44,809 nt of DNA from Lachnospiraceae bacterium (GCA_028693705.1 JAQUUX010000016.1:1-44809), one strand, 5' to 3'; shown: positions 25,538 through 34,302, numbered from the stretch's first letter. The notes: generated by a model not told the origin, from the letters alone. Translations and numbers: made by a program.

Positions 25538-25659
25538 AATACGAGGGAGTAGTTAGCATCTTTGATGAGATGTTATATTGTTCGTCAACACGCTGGATAA
25601 GCCGGACAATATACCGACAACAGATTTTTGGATACGTTGTTTGTAACAAGACTTTTATT
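25538..25659 (+). ncRNA. yybP-ykoY manganese riboswitch
   Basis: The conserved landmarks of the yybP-ykoY aptamer are present in order: GAGGGAGTAG (25543-25552), CGTCAACA (25583-25590), CCGG (25602-25605) and ACAAGACTTTTA (25647-25658). The hairpin around CGTCAA closes through perfect ATATTGT/ACAATAT arms (25575-25581 and 25606-25612). The outer stem pairs AATACGAG (25538-25545) with CTTTTATT (25652-25659) with one mismatch. In this class Mn2+ binding stabilises the aptamer. The 3' strand of the outer stem is also the 5' arm of the following terminator, so Mn2+ should turn the gene on. Confidence 0.85.
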
Positions 25660-25698
25660 GCACTTTTTGTGTGCAGTAAAGGTCTTTTTCTTTTTCCT
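25648..25698 (+). terminator. Riboswitch-controlled terminator
   Basis: A 16-bp stem with two G-U pairs (AAGACTTTTATTGCAC with GTGCAGTAAAGGTCTT, 25648-25663 and 25671-25686), a 7-base loop and a T-rich tail. Its left arm overlaps the 3' end of the aptamer, so the two folds exclude each other. Confidence 0.85.
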
Positions 25699-25775
25699 TT
25701 CTGCATTACGAATATACAGGCGTGGCAATTGCAGAAATGCAAAAATCACATATTAGCGCCGGAAAGAGAGAACAT

Positions 25776-26696
25776 ATGGAAATGTATTTTTGGTTATTGA
25801 TCGGTTTTGTATTCCTTATTAAAGGAGCAGATTTCTTTGTAGATGGGTCTTCCTCTATAGCAAAGATTTTAAAGGTACCTTCTGTTATTATCGGACTCAC
25901 AATTGTTGCTATGGGCACCAGTGCACCGGAGGCTGCCGTTAGTATTACTGCCGGGCTTGCAGGAAGCAGTGATATTTCCCTTGGTAACATTTTGGGATCT
26001 AACATCTTCAATCTGTTGATGGTAATCGGAGTTTCTGCCTTGATACGTCCTTTTGATTCGCCAAAAGATATCTTACATAGGGATATGTGGTGGAATCTTG
26101 GAATTACGATTACCCTCTTTGTTCTATTATTAAATGGAACATTAAGTCGTGGAAATGGTATTGTACTGCTCATTGCGATGGCTGTCTATCTCTTTACAGT
26201 TGTTCGCAGCGCTATGCACAATCGTGTGGAGGAAGAGGATCTGGATCAGTTACCACTGTGGAAAAGTATACTTTTTATCATCATTGGTTTGCTCGCTATT
26301 GTATTCGGTGGTGATCTTGTAGTTGATAATGCACAGTTGATTGCTTTGTCCTTAGGTATGAGTAATACCTTAATTGGACTTACCATTGTGGCTATTGGTA
26401 CTTCCCTGCCGGAGCTGGTAACCTCTATTGTCGCTGCCCGTAAAGGAGATTCCGGCATTGCACTGGGAAATGCTGTGGGTTCCGGTTTGTTCAATATTAT
26501 GTTTATTTTGGGAATGGCTTCTGTTCTGTCACCAATTCATGTGGCACCGGAGCTTCTCATCGATACTCTTATCCTGTTTGCAGTCAGTATGATGATCTTT
26601 CTGTTCGCAAGGTCTTACCGACGCACAGGACGCTTAGAAGGTGCCTTCTGCGTCCTGTGCTATATCGCTTACAGTAGTTATATCATCATGCGTTAA
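25776..26696 (+). CDS. CaCA superfamily cation exchanger (YrbG-like)
   Basis: A 306-residue membrane antiporter with two inverted alpha repeats and about ten membrane segments. Repeat 1 has IGLTIVAMGTSAPEAAVS and LGNILGSNIFNLL; repeat 2 has IGLTIVAIGTSLPELVTS and LGNAVGSGLFNI. The family exchanges Ca2+ or similar ions for Na+ or H+. The manganese riboswitch in its leader suggests Mn2+ export as a main role here. In repeat 2, GSG replaces the GSN of repeat 1, next to the ion site. The start ATG at 25776 follows GGAAAGAGAG; upstream extensions run into the leader. Confidence 0.93.
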   Translation: MEMYFWLLIGFVFLIKGADFFVDGSSSIAKILKVPSVIIGLTIVAMGTSAPEAAVSITAGLAGSSDISLGNILGSNIFNLLMVIGVSALIRPFDSPKDILHRDMWWNLGITITLFVLLLNGTLSRGNGIVLLIAMAVYLFTVVRSAMHNRVEEEDLDQLPLWKSILFIIIGLLAIVFGGDLVVDNAQLIALSLGMSNTLIGLTIVAIGTSLPELVTSIVAARKGDSGIALGNAVGSGLFNIMFILGMASVLSPIHVAPELLIDTLILFAVSMMIFLFARSYRRTGRLEGAFCVLCYIAYSSYIIMR

Positions 26697-26720
26697 ATGG
26701 TTTTAATTCTAAAATAAAAG

Positions 26721-27860
26721 TTATCTGGTTCCGTTATATAAAAACCGGATGGGTGCAATGCTTTCATTTTCCGGGCAGAACAGAGAAATGCTATAGGTCT
26801 CGATTAGACCTCCCGGTATATCCACTGCCCCTAACTGTTGCAATGTTCCATCCGGTTTTAATCTGATTAAACCTTCTTCGCCAGCATACCATTCTCTCAT
26901 GCCATAATACAGGATCCCATATACATCCTGCTTCCATGCTGCAGTCTGACGTTCCAGATTTACCAAAGAAACGGCTTCAACCAGTGGTTGCAAATCTTTT
27001 TCCTTCTCATAAGTATGTTCTGTTACTGTTCCATTTAAATAAATTGTAATCTGGTCAGACTTCTTTCTGTCATAGGAAATCAGGTAGCTATTCACAAATT
27101 TTCCGTGTTTATCATAACCGCACAGAAATGTATCCAGTGTATCTATGGTTCCATCCGGAAGAAAATGAAGATTAAAACTGCTTGCTAATGTCAGTTTCTC
27201 CGGCAATTCAACTTTTGTTCGGACATCTTCCAGGATACCCTCTATTCCGGTTCGATATATATTTATGTGAGCCTCGTCAAGTTCTACCGTTCTCTGATTT
27301 TTTACCTTTTCTATCGCCCAGGCCAGGCTGCCATTTAAACCGGTTGCACTTTTTCCTACATGCAGACCACCTATCACTGTAACTATAATAAGGAGAATTA
27401 GGACCGGCTTTTTCCATATTAATGTCCGAAAAGTTCCTCTTGCATGAAGTTTTTTAATCAGCAGAATCTTTTCTTCCTCTGCAATACCCTTTAATTCCAG
27501 CTGATACAGGGTATGTTTTGGCAGATACAGGAATATTCTTTTCTTTGTGATGTCCGATTGTCGAATATTTTGATAGGAAACCTTTTGCCACTGTGTTTCC
27601 GATTGTCTAAATTGTAAACCGGTTTCTTCCACGCGAAATTCATTTACCTTATAAGTGCTGCTTCTTTTCTCATATAAAAATATGAGGACAATAAATTCCA
27701 CGAAATATAGCAGAAAAAACACTGTACAGCACGCAAGCGGCAGTAAATGTGCTCTGATATTTCCATACTGACACAATTTTGCCAGATGATACCAGACAAT
27801 TCCATATATAACCAGAAAAATCGGATTGACTAATAACCTCAGAAAAATTCTTTTTACCAT
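26721..27860 (-). CDS. Unknown membrane protein, YcxB-like N-terminal part
   Basis: A 379-residue protein with two N-terminal membrane segments (about 9-28 and 37-62). A cytoplasmic stretch of about 80 residues resembles YcxB-like domains (RQSDITKKRIFLYLPKHTLYQLEL). A third membrane segment (about 149-168) is followed by an extracellular C-terminal part of about 210 residues that I do not recognise. It starts 10 bp after the M56 protease gene and is the third gene of the BlaI operon, so it may be a target or accessory of that sensor. Confidence 0.7.
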   Translation of the reverse strand: MVKRIFLRLLVNPIFLVIYGIVWYHLAKLCQYGNIRAHLLPLACCTVFFLLYFVEFIVLIFLYEKRSSTYKVNEFRVEETGLQFRQSETQWQKVSYQNIRQSDITKKRIFLYLPKHTLYQLELKGIAEEEKILLIKKLHARGTFRTLIWKKPVLILLIIVTVIGGLHVGKSATGLNGSLAWAIEKVKNQRTVELDEAHINIYRTGIEGILEDVRTKVELPEKLTLASSFNLHFLPDGTIDTLDTFLCGYDKHGKFVNSYLISYDRKKSDQITIYLNGTVTEHTYEKEKDLQPLVEAVSLVNLERQTAAWKQDVYGILYYGMREWYAGEEGLIRLKPDGTLQQLGAVDIPGGLIETYSISLFCPENESIAPIRFLYNGTR

Positions 27861-27870
27861 ATCTATTCCC

Positions 27871-30123
27871 CTATTTTCTCAATCTGATGCCATCATAAGT
27901 CCAGGTTTCTCCCATGTCATCTGAGAGGTATACAGCCTTCTCTCCGCCCATTTCACTATATTCCTCCATGCCAAGATACAAGATCAGCTGTCCATTCTGC
28001 AGCTCCGGAGGATACGCCATGGAATAATATTCCGGAACATCCTGAATTTCCAGTAAAGTCCATGTTATTCCTCCATTGTCCGTTCTCCACAGCTCAGGCG
28101 GTTCTCCACTGGAAGACCTTATGGACAGAAAGCCTATCTCATTGGTGATAAAAGAAGCTCCTGTCGTCAAAGAATGGCTCATGGTCTGAAGATCCGGGCC
28201 CGCATCACCTTTTTCTATCCAGGTTCTGCCGCCATCTTCTGTCGTAAATAAAATGCTGGCCTCTTGATACATGGTCCTGTCATTGGTAAGTATCAGGAAT
28301 CCATGTTCTGCATCCTCCGGAAAACTGACGAAAAATCGCCTTACAGACTGATATTTAGTAGTAACAGTATGATTTTCCCAGGTTCCATCTGCATTACGAT
28401 AGACCACTGCTGCCGATGTTATATTACTGCCACCATAGGCAAAAATCTGTTTTGTATCGTTTACCTGAAAGCTCTTTTCCTGTACGGAAGATAATACTCC
28501 ATCCATCTGATCGCCTCTGTCAAATAACATTTCCAGAGATAACGGTACTGATTCCCATGTACTGCCATCTATTGTTGCTTCCAGCTGATTTTCAACAATC
28601 CGGTAATCTGCCAAGGTTTCTTCCACAGCTGAGACGCCCATATCTATTTCTGCCACATCATTGTAATCTTGTTGCGGATAAGTTTCACGGAAAGCATTCA
28701 GTGCCTCATTCCCATTTGCAAGTCCCATCAGTTCATACACATAATCTGCCACTTTACGAACATGGACTGCCAAACAATAATTGACATAACGGCTCCCGTC
28801 TTTCATGGTTTCCATTCCGGCTCCCTGTTCTACCAATGGTACAGGTTCATCATCCCATAAGTAGTCTCCGCCAATCACATAATAAACGCTGTCTGTTCCA
28901 TCATCTGCCAACTTCCTAAAATAAGACAGTTCTATCTCTGCCACACTTCCCGATTCTTCAGGATCATACAAGCTTCCCTGTTCTTGATCTTCCAGTGCAT
29001 ATAAATACCTAGTTATCATTTTATCTAAAGTGTCATTTCCCCGGTCCCACTGCGACCTGATTTGCCATGGCCCTTCGGCCGTGAGTGGCAGTTCTTCGTA
29101 AGAAAGCCACTCTTTTTCAGGCGTTTCGACTGTTCCACCCAGTTCTTCTGCACGCTGTTCTACGCGGAGCATATCTTTTAACGCCTGCTCCGTAAAGGCT
29201 TCCGGCAATTCATAGCCTTCGTAAATATTTACAATATTTTCTTCTGTTTCCAGCTCTACTCTTTCCTGTAACTGGTTCATGACCAGGCTTCCGATAAATA
29301 TCGTCTCACACAATAGCACCAAAATTGCTATGACTGCCAGCCAGTCCATACGTCTTTCTTCCTTTGTTACTGCCCGTATCCTTGCCTTCATAACTGTTTT
29401 GGAATTATAAAAGTAAGTAGTCCATGCTGTCTGTCTGTTTTCAGAATATAGTCTCAAATAATCAATAAGCAGTTGCCCATAGGCAATACGATCTTCTCTT
29501 GTCTTTCCCTTTACAATACTTTCATCACAGGCAACCTCCAAGTTTCGGAACACCACAGGCTTAATCAGATATATAAATGGCTGATACCAAAGAAAGCATC
29601 GACTTACCATAACAAGAAATTTATACCAGTTATCCTTCGCCTTCATATGACGACATTCATGAGCGAAAATCAGCTCTAAAGGCGCGTGATCTACAGCTTC
29701 CGTAGAAACCAATTTCTCCGGTACCAGCATAACCGGATGATAGAAGCCCAATACCAGTGGCGATTTTATTCGTCTGCTTTGGTATACTCCCAGTTCCTTA
29801 TGATAACCGGTATTCGCCTTTGCCGCAGTCAGACCTTCTCTTACCCGGACATTCTTAACGATTCGCATATCCCGATAGCAGGCATTACGGAATCTGAAAT
29901 ACCCAAGCACCTGCCAGAACAGCAAAACTATTGCAATAAAAATCCAGCCGGCAATAGTAAGATATTTCCAATTATCATACAGAACATAAGGAAGCGAAAA
30001 ATGATTGACTACTTTTCCAGCCAAATAATCCATTCTCCACATATTTAAAATCAAAAATCCATGAAATAAATAAAGCTGAATGATTAACATCAGCCAGATT
30101 GCTTTTCTCCATTTGGCACTCAT
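27871..30123 (-). CDS. M56 (BlaR1/MecR1-type) sensor metalloprotease with Asp-box repeats
   Basis: A 750-residue membrane protein. The N-terminal M56 part (about 1-290) has several membrane segments and the zinc protease motif HECRH (H155, E156, H159). In BlaR1-type systems this part cleaves or leads to cleavage of the BlaI repressor. Instead of a penicillin-binding sensor domain, the extracellular part has an unrecognised region (300-530) and three sialidase-type Asp-boxes (TEDGGRTW, TDNGGITW, SDDMGETW), which suggest a beta-propeller. The start overlaps the blaI stop by 4 bp. Confidence 0.88.
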   Translation of the reverse strand: MSAKWRKAIWLMLIIQLYLFHGFLILNMWRMDYLAGKVVNHFSLPYVLYDNWKYLTIAGWIFIAIVLLFWQVLGYFRFRNACYRDMRIVKNVRVREGLTAAKANTGYHKELGVYQSRRIKSPLVLGFYHPVMLVPEKLVSTEAVDHAPLELIFAHECRHMKAKDNWYKFLVMVSRCFLWYQPFIYLIKPVVFRNLEVACDESIVKGKTREDRIAYGQLLIDYLRLYSENRQTAWTTYFYNSKTVMKARIRAVTKEERRMDWLAVIAILVLLCETIFIGSLVMNQLQERVELETEENIVNIYEGYELPEAFTEQALKDMLRVEQRAEELGGTVETPEKEWLSYEELPLTAEGPWQIRSQWDRGNDTLDKMITRYLYALEDQEQGSLYDPEESGSVAEIELSYFRKLADDGTDSVYYVIGGDYLWDDEPVPLVEQGAGMETMKDGSRYVNYCLAVHVRKVADYVYELMGLANGNEALNAFRETYPQQDYNDVAEIDMGVSAVEETLADYRIVENQLEATIDGSTWESVPLSLEMLFDRGDQMDGVLSSVQEKSFQVNDTKQIFAYGGSNITSAAVVYRNADGTWENHTVTTKYQSVRRFFVSFPEDAEHGFLILTNDRTMYQEASILFTTEDGGRTWIEKGDAGPDLQTMSHSLTTGASFITNEIGFLSIRSSSGEPPELWRTDNGGITWTLLEIQDVPEYYSMAYPPELQNGQLILYLGMEEYSEMGGEKAVYLSDDMGETWTYDGIRLRK

Positions 30124-30500
30124 TTGTCCACCTCTTTTTTCTGTTCATTCAGAAACTCCTGCAGCTCATCAATATCCTTAGATGACAGGTTTCCTCCATC
30201 TGCCAACGCCGACACAAAATCTGTAATCGAATTACGATATAATCTTTTTAAGATAGATCCGCTTTCCCTTTTCAAATATTCCTGCTTCTGAATAATCGGT
30301 GTATAAATATTTAATTTACCTTCCTTTTTCACAGATAAAAATCCTTTTTCTTCCAGTCTTGCCAGAAAAGAGAGAATAGTAGTTGCTCCCAGTTTCCTAT
30401 CTGCCTCTAATCTGTCTTCTATTTCCATTCTCGTAACCGGATGATTCGCATCCCAGATAATCATCATCAGTTCCAGTTCTGATTCCGGTAATCTCCTCAT
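30120..30500 (-). CDS. BlaI/MecI/CopY family repressor
   Basis: A 126-residue winged-helix repressor of the BlaI family (MRRLPESELELMMIIWDAN, GATTILSFLARLEEKGFLSV), dimerising through its C-terminal helices. In the family, repression is lifted when the partner M56 protease triggers repressor cleavage. It is co-transcribed with that protease. Two matching operators lie in its own promoter, so it should be autoregulated. Nothing nearby codes for a beta-lactamase, so the signal is probably not a penicillin. Confidence 0.94.
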   Translation of the reverse strand: MRRLPESELELMMIIWDANHPVTRMEIEDRLEADRKLGATTILSFLARLEEKGFLSVKKEGKLNIYTPIIQKQEYLKRESGSILKRLYRNSITDFVSALADGGNLSSKDIDELQEFLNEQKKEVDK

Positions 30501-30532
30501 AATTATATTCCTCCAAATTTTACGGTTCTTTA

Positions 30533-30585
30533 TTCTACATTTGCCGAATTTATTATATTCTACAATTGCCGAATATAAATGTCAA
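30533..30585 (-). promoter_or_regulatory. blaI promoter with two operators
   Basis: On the minus strand TTGACA (30585-30580), 17 bp, TAGAAT (30562-30557). Two nearly identical 16-bp sites, TTCGGCAATTGTAGAA (30573-30558) and TTCGGCAAATGTAGAA (30548-30533), stand 25 bp apart. Each is an imperfect dyad of the form TTCnnCA-TGnnGAA. One covers the spacer and -10, the other the start of transcription. Confidence 0.8.
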
Positions 30586-30591
30586 GTAAGA

Positions 30592-30615
30592 CCGGGCTAA
30601 ATATCTATGCCCGGC
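30592..30615 (-). terminator. Possible terminator after cysK
   Basis: A CCGGGC/GCCCGG stem of 6-7 bp with an A/T loop. The T-run after it is weak (TCTTACTT), so strength is uncertain. Confidence 0.45.
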
Positions 30616-30631
30616 CATTATATATCAATAA

Positions 30632-31558
30632 CTACTCCTGAAACAATTTGGTGGAATAATATCGGTCTCCGCTATCCGGTAACAATACCACGATGTTCTT
30701 TCCTTTATTCTCCGGTCTCTTCGCTACTTCAACTGCTGCTGCAAGAGCAGCTCCTGAAGAGATGCCCACCAGCAAGCCTTCTGTTTTTGCAAGTGCTTTC
30801 GCATAGGTAAACGGAACTTCATTATCAATTGTTATGATTTCATCATAAACATCACGATTTAAAGCCTTAGGTACAAAATTTGCACCGATTCCCTGAATGG
30901 CATGTGCTCCCGCAACACCTTTTGTCAATACCGGAGATGTTTCCGGCTCTACACCAATGATACGTACTGCAGGTTTTTTTCCTTTCAGGAATTCACCGGT
31001 TCCTGTAATCGTCCCACCGGTTCCGATTCCTGCAATGAAAATATCCACATTTCCTTCTGTATCTTTCCAGATTTCCGGTCCGGTTGTTTTCCTATGAGCG
31101 GTGGGATTTGCCGGATTTTCAAACTGCCCTGCAATGATACTGCCCGGGATACTTTGCTCCAGCTCCTGCGCCTTTTCAATTGCTCCTGCCATCCCCTTGT
31201 CCCCCGGTGTCAGGACAATCTCAGCTCCATATGCTTTGATAATATTCTGTCTCTCTACACTCATGGTATCAGGCAATACAATTATCATACGATATCCTTT
31301 AACTGCAGCAATGGCTGCCAGTCCAATTCCTGTATTACCGGAAGTAGGTTCGATGATGGTACCGCCTGCCTTCAGCTTTCCTGTTCTTTCAGCATCTGCT
31401 ATCATCTCGGCCGCCACACGATCCTTGGCACTTCCAGCCGGATTTAGAAATTCCAGTTTTACCAAAATACGTGCCTCCAGATTGTAATGTTTGGCAAATC
31501 GTTTTGCTTCCATCAACGGTGTTTTTCCAATGATTTCCATCATATTTTCATAAATCAT
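30632..31558 (-). CDS. cysK: Cysteine synthase A
   Basis: O-acetylserine sulfhydrylase: makes cysteine from O-acetylserine and sulfide with PLP. The 308-residue length is standard. The PLP lysine is K45 in NPAGSAKDR; the substrate loop is EPTSGNTGIG; the phosphate-binding loop is GIGTGGTITGTG; a C-terminal motif is LPDSGDRY. It is the third gene of the operon nrdG-MATE-cysK, 17 bp after the MATE gene. I see no T-box or S-box leader at this gene. Confidence 0.97.
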   Translation of the reverse strand: MIYENMMEIIGKTPLMEAKRFAKHYNLEARILVKLEFLNPAGSAKDRVAAEMIADAERTGKLKAGGTIIEPTSGNTGIGLAAIAAVKGYRMIIVLPDTMSVERQNIIKAYGAEIVLTPGDKGMAGAIEKAQELEQSIPGSIIAGQFENPANPTAHRKTTGPEIWKDTEGNVDIFIAGIGTGGTITGTGEFLKGKKPAVRIIGVEPETSPVLTKGVAGAHAIQGIGANFVPKALNRDVYDEIITIDNEVPFTYAKALAKTEGLLVGISSGAALAAAVEVAKRPENKGKNIVVLLPDSGDRYYSTKLFQE

Positions 31559-31575
31559 AGTTGTTCTCTCCTTTA

Positions 31576-32967
31576 CTATTCATTTACAATATTCTGAATC
31601 CAGATTCCCTTTTTCACCAGAATATAACCAACCACACATTTAATTAATTCCGCTCCCTGCACCATGGCATAGAGCATGATAATTCCCAACACGGTATGGG
31701 AAGAAAGAAAAAATGCCAGCGGTATGGACATGCACCATACGAAACAGCTGTCAAACAAAAAGGTGACAACCGTCTTTCCGCCGGAGCGAATGGTAAAATA
31801 CGTTGCATGCATGAATGCCTGAATCGGCAGACAACAGGCATTTACCAGCATAAAATCCTTTGCCAGCTCTTTAACCACATCCTGTGTCTTGTATAGTTCC
31901 GGAAAGAAATTGGACACTCCGGCCAATACAATACCTACCAGTACACAGCATGCTGTTGAGAAGAAAATCAGCTTTCCTGCTGTATCCTCAGCCTCTTTTA
32001 ACTTACCTGCACCCAGCAGCTGACCAACCAGAATCGCAATAGAACTGCCCAGCGCCATATATACAATATTAAAAACATCCCCAATTGTGCTTGCAATGTT
32101 GATACCGGCAATAACGCTTAAACCTCTGACAGAATAACATTGTAACAAAACAGCCTGTCCGGTTGCCCACAGCAATTCATTAACTGTAAGTGGTAACCCT
32201 TTTATAATAATCTTTTTCGTCAGACTGGCCGGTATGGAGAAATGTCTGAAAACACCTTGAATAAACCGATTCTGTACACTATGCCTATGCGTCCAGCTTA
32301 CTACTATGAAAAGCTCGACAAATCTGGAAATGACTGTTGCAATAGCTGCTCCCCTTACACCAAGCACCGGCATACCAAAATGACCATAAATCAACGCATA
32401 ATTTAATACCAGATTTACCAATACCGCCACGATACCTGCTTTCATAGGCGTTACCGTTTCTCCTGTTTCACGCAGTGTGGAACTATATGCACAGTTAATA
32501 CTATAAGGTATATTTCCAATCAGCATAATCAACAGGTATTCATAACCATAACCCAGAGTACGCTGCAAATCCCCGGTTCCGTCACCTCCATGTAAGAATA
32601 GGCGGATCAGATCCGTTCCGCAAAATCCAAACAAGAGTATTCCCAATCCACTCAAGCAGGTGCAAATAATCAATTTCAATCGAAAGGTATCACGCACACC
32701 CTTATGATCTCCACAGCCATAAAACTGTGCTCCAAAAATTCCGGCACCTGACACAATTCCAAATATTGTGATTTCAAATACAAAGATCAGTTTATTACTG
32801 ATGGCCACGCCGCTCATCTGCTCGGTTCCCACACGGCCAACCATAATATTATCCAGCAGATTTACAAAAGTAGTAAATCCATTCTGAATCATAATCGGAA
32901 TACTGATTAACAGTACCCGCTTGTAAAATTCTCTGTTTCCAATATATCTTTTAATCCCTTTGTTCAT
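31576..32967 (-). CDS. MATE family efflux transporter
   Basis: A 463-residue integral membrane protein with twelve predicted segments in two homologous halves (start RVLLISIPIMIQNGFTTFVN; second half KGLPLTVNELLWATGQAVLL). The family exports drugs or metabolites in exchange for Na+ or H+; the substrate is not predictable. It starts 4 bp after nrdG and ends 17 bp before cysK, so the three genes are probably one transcript. Confidence 0.94.
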   Translation of the reverse strand: MNKGIKRYIGNREFYKRVLLISIPIMIQNGFTTFVNLLDNIMVGRVGTEQMSGVAISNKLIFVFEITIFGIVSGAGIFGAQFYGCGDHKGVRDTFRLKLIICTCLSGLGILLFGFCGTDLIRLFLHGGDGTGDLQRTLGYGYEYLLIMLIGNIPYSINCAYSSTLRETGETVTPMKAGIVAVLVNLVLNYALIYGHFGMPVLGVRGAAIATVISRFVELFIVVSWTHRHSVQNRFIQGVFRHFSIPASLTKKIIIKGLPLTVNELLWATGQAVLLQCYSVRGLSVIAGINIASTIGDVFNIVYMALGSSIAILVGQLLGAGKLKEAEDTAGKLIFFSTACCVLVGIVLAGVSNFFPELYKTQDVVKELAKDFMLVNACCLPIQAFMHATYFTIRSGGKTVVTFLFDSCFVWCMSIPLAFFLSSHTVLGIIMLYAMVQGAELIKCVVGYILVKKGIWIQNIVNE

Positions 32968-32971
32968 TTCT

Positions 32972-33667
32972 TTAGTCTACTCCCCGTAATGCAGTGTTGG
33001 GGATGGTTTTCTTTAAATTATCCACAAACTCCATTAGTTCTTCTTTTTCATAAGCTGTAAATGCCTTGCACAAAACGCCGTCGCTTTCCACATAGCTTTG
33101 AAGAAAATATGCCTGGCAACCTGCAATCCAATTTCCTATTTTTTCAAAATCCTTTTTCGTATGTAATTCCCTGACAACCGTTGTCCTGAATTCATATGGA
33201 AGTGTTCCATTTAATAAGAAAGAAACCGATTCCCGGATATCTTCTATCTTCACCTTAGCATTTCCGCATACTGCACCATAGTTCTCCGGTGATGACTTAA
33301 TGTCCATTGCCACATAATCCAGCAACTCTTCCTGCACCAGCTTTTTTAAGACATCAGGTCTGGAACCATTGGTATCTAACTTTACCAGAAATCCTAATTC
33401 CTTAATCTTTCGAATAAAGTTTTCCAGGTCAGCTTGCAAGGTTGGCTCTCCACCTGTAATACATACTCCGGTCAAAATACCTTTTCTTTTCTTCAAAAAA
33501 GAAAAAAATTCTTCCTCCGGAGTCTGCTCTACCTGCTCCGGATGCAAAACCAAATCTCCATTCTGACAAAAAGGGCATCTGAAATTACAGCCACCTGTAA
33601 ATACTGTTGCTGCAACATGTTCCGGAAAATCTAATAATGTTGTTTTGTTCAATCCGCAGATTTGCAT
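32972..33667 (-). CDS. nrdG: Anaerobic ribonucleotide reductase activating protein (NrdG-type radical SAM)
   Basis: A 231-residue radical SAM enzyme that installs the glycyl radical on anaerobic ribonucleotide reductase. The 4Fe-4S motif is C27-x3-C31-x2-C34 (CNFRCPFC), followed by the SAM-binding CITGGEPTLQ. The size and N-terminus (LNKTTLLDFPEHVAATVF) match the NrdG2 subgroup. The nrdD gene is not in the window, so it could serve another glycyl-radical enzyme. It is the first gene of nrdG-MATE-cysK, and its promoter overlaps the start of tadA. Confidence 0.88.
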   Translation of the reverse strand: MQICGLNKTTLLDFPEHVAATVFTGGCNFRCPFCQNGDLVLHPEQVEQTPEEEFFSFLKKRKGILTGVCITGGEPTLQADLENFIRKIKELGFLVKLDTNGSRPDVLKKLVQEELLDYVAMDIKSSPENYGAVCGNAKVKIEDIRESVSFLLNGTLPYEFRTTVVRELHTKKDFEKIGNWIAGCQAYFLQSYVESDGVLCKAFTAYEKEELMEFVDNLKKTIPNTALRGVD

Positions 33668-33690
33668 TTCCTCTGCCCCGCCTTTATAAT
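33662..33690 (+). promoter_or_regulatory. Promoter of tadA
   Basis: TTGCAT (33662-33667), 17 bp, a perfect TATAAT (33685-33690). Its -35 overlaps the start codon of the opposing nrdG gene. Confidence 0.7.
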
Positions 33691-33703
33691 GATTTTAAAT
33701 CTC

Positions 33704-33732
33704 ATTATAAGCGGAGTTGGCGATTATGACAA
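33704..33732 (-). promoter_or_regulatory. Promoter of nrdG
   Basis: On the minus strand TTGTCA (33732-33727), 17 bp, a perfect TATAAT (33709-33704). Its -35 overlaps the tadA start codon. The two -10 boxes sit in perfect 9-bp inverted arms (TTATAATGA, 33684-33692, and TCATTATAA, 33702-33710). Confidence 0.7.
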
Positions 33733-34271
33733 TACAGGAAAAATATATGAAAGAAGCTATCAGACAGGCAAAAAAGGCTTACAAGCTGGGCGAAGTCCCC
33801 ATTGGCTGTGTAATTGTTTTCGAAGATAAAATTATCGCCAGAGGCTATAATCGGCGCAATACAGACAAAAATACCCTGGCTCATGCAGAGATTACTGCAA
33901 TCAATCGTGCCAGTAAGAAAATCGGTGATTGGCGATTGGAAGGCTGCACCCTTTATGTGACACTGGAACCATGTCAAATGTGCTCCGGTGCCATCGTACA
34001 GGCCCGAATCCCCGAAGTGGTCATGGGAAGCATGAACCCTAAGGCCGGATGTGCCGGTTCTATCCTGAACATTTTGGAAATGCCGGAATTTAATCATCAG
34101 GTAACGGTAACTCGTGGTGTTCTGGAAAAAGAATGCACTACTATGCTGACCACCTTTTTTAAGGAACTTCGTATCCGTAATAAATTGTTGAAAACAGAGA
34201 ACACAACTATGTCAGCAGATACATCAGGCAGTGCGCAAAATGACGTACAAAATGCACCTGTACAAAGTTGA
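33726..34271 (+). CDS. tadA: tRNA adenosine(34) deaminase
   Basis: Converts the wobble adenosine of tRNA-Arg(ACG) to inosine. A 181-residue zinc deaminase with the catalytic HAE motif (NTLAHAEITAINRA) and the zinc ligands PCQMC (LEPCQMCSGA). The C-terminal tail of about 30 residues is Ser/Asn-rich and not conserved. I start at the ATG, 9 bp after GGAG; a TTG 9 bp earlier is too close to the site. The SRP RNA promoter begins at its stop codon. Confidence 0.95.
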   Translation: MTIQEKYMKEAIRQAKKAYKLGEVPIGCVIVFEDKIIARGYNRRNTDKNTLAHAEITAINRASKKIGDWRLEGCTLYVTLEPCQMCSGAIVQARIPEVVMGSMNPKAGCAGSILNILEMPEFNHQVTVTRGVLEKECTTMLTTFFKELRIRNKLLKTENTTMSADTSGSAQNDVQNAPVQS

Positions 34272-34296
34272 CAATACCAGCAAAATTCAGTATACT
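34268..34296 (+). promoter_or_regulatory. Promoter of SRP RNA
   Basis: A perfect TTGACA (34268-34273, overlapping the tadA stop), 17 bp, TATACT (34291-34296), predicting a start at about 34303. Confidence 0.85.
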
Positions 34297-34302
34297 GATT
34301 AA

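Noticed and set aside
25492..25800. Open frames over the riboswitch and terminator before the exchanger
   Set aside because: The region is explained by promoter, aptamer and terminator; the frames have no family resemblance.
30533..30573. Direct repeats as a CRISPR or mobile-element trace
   Set aside because: Only two copies, each a dyad placed exactly on the blaI promoter, so operators explain them.
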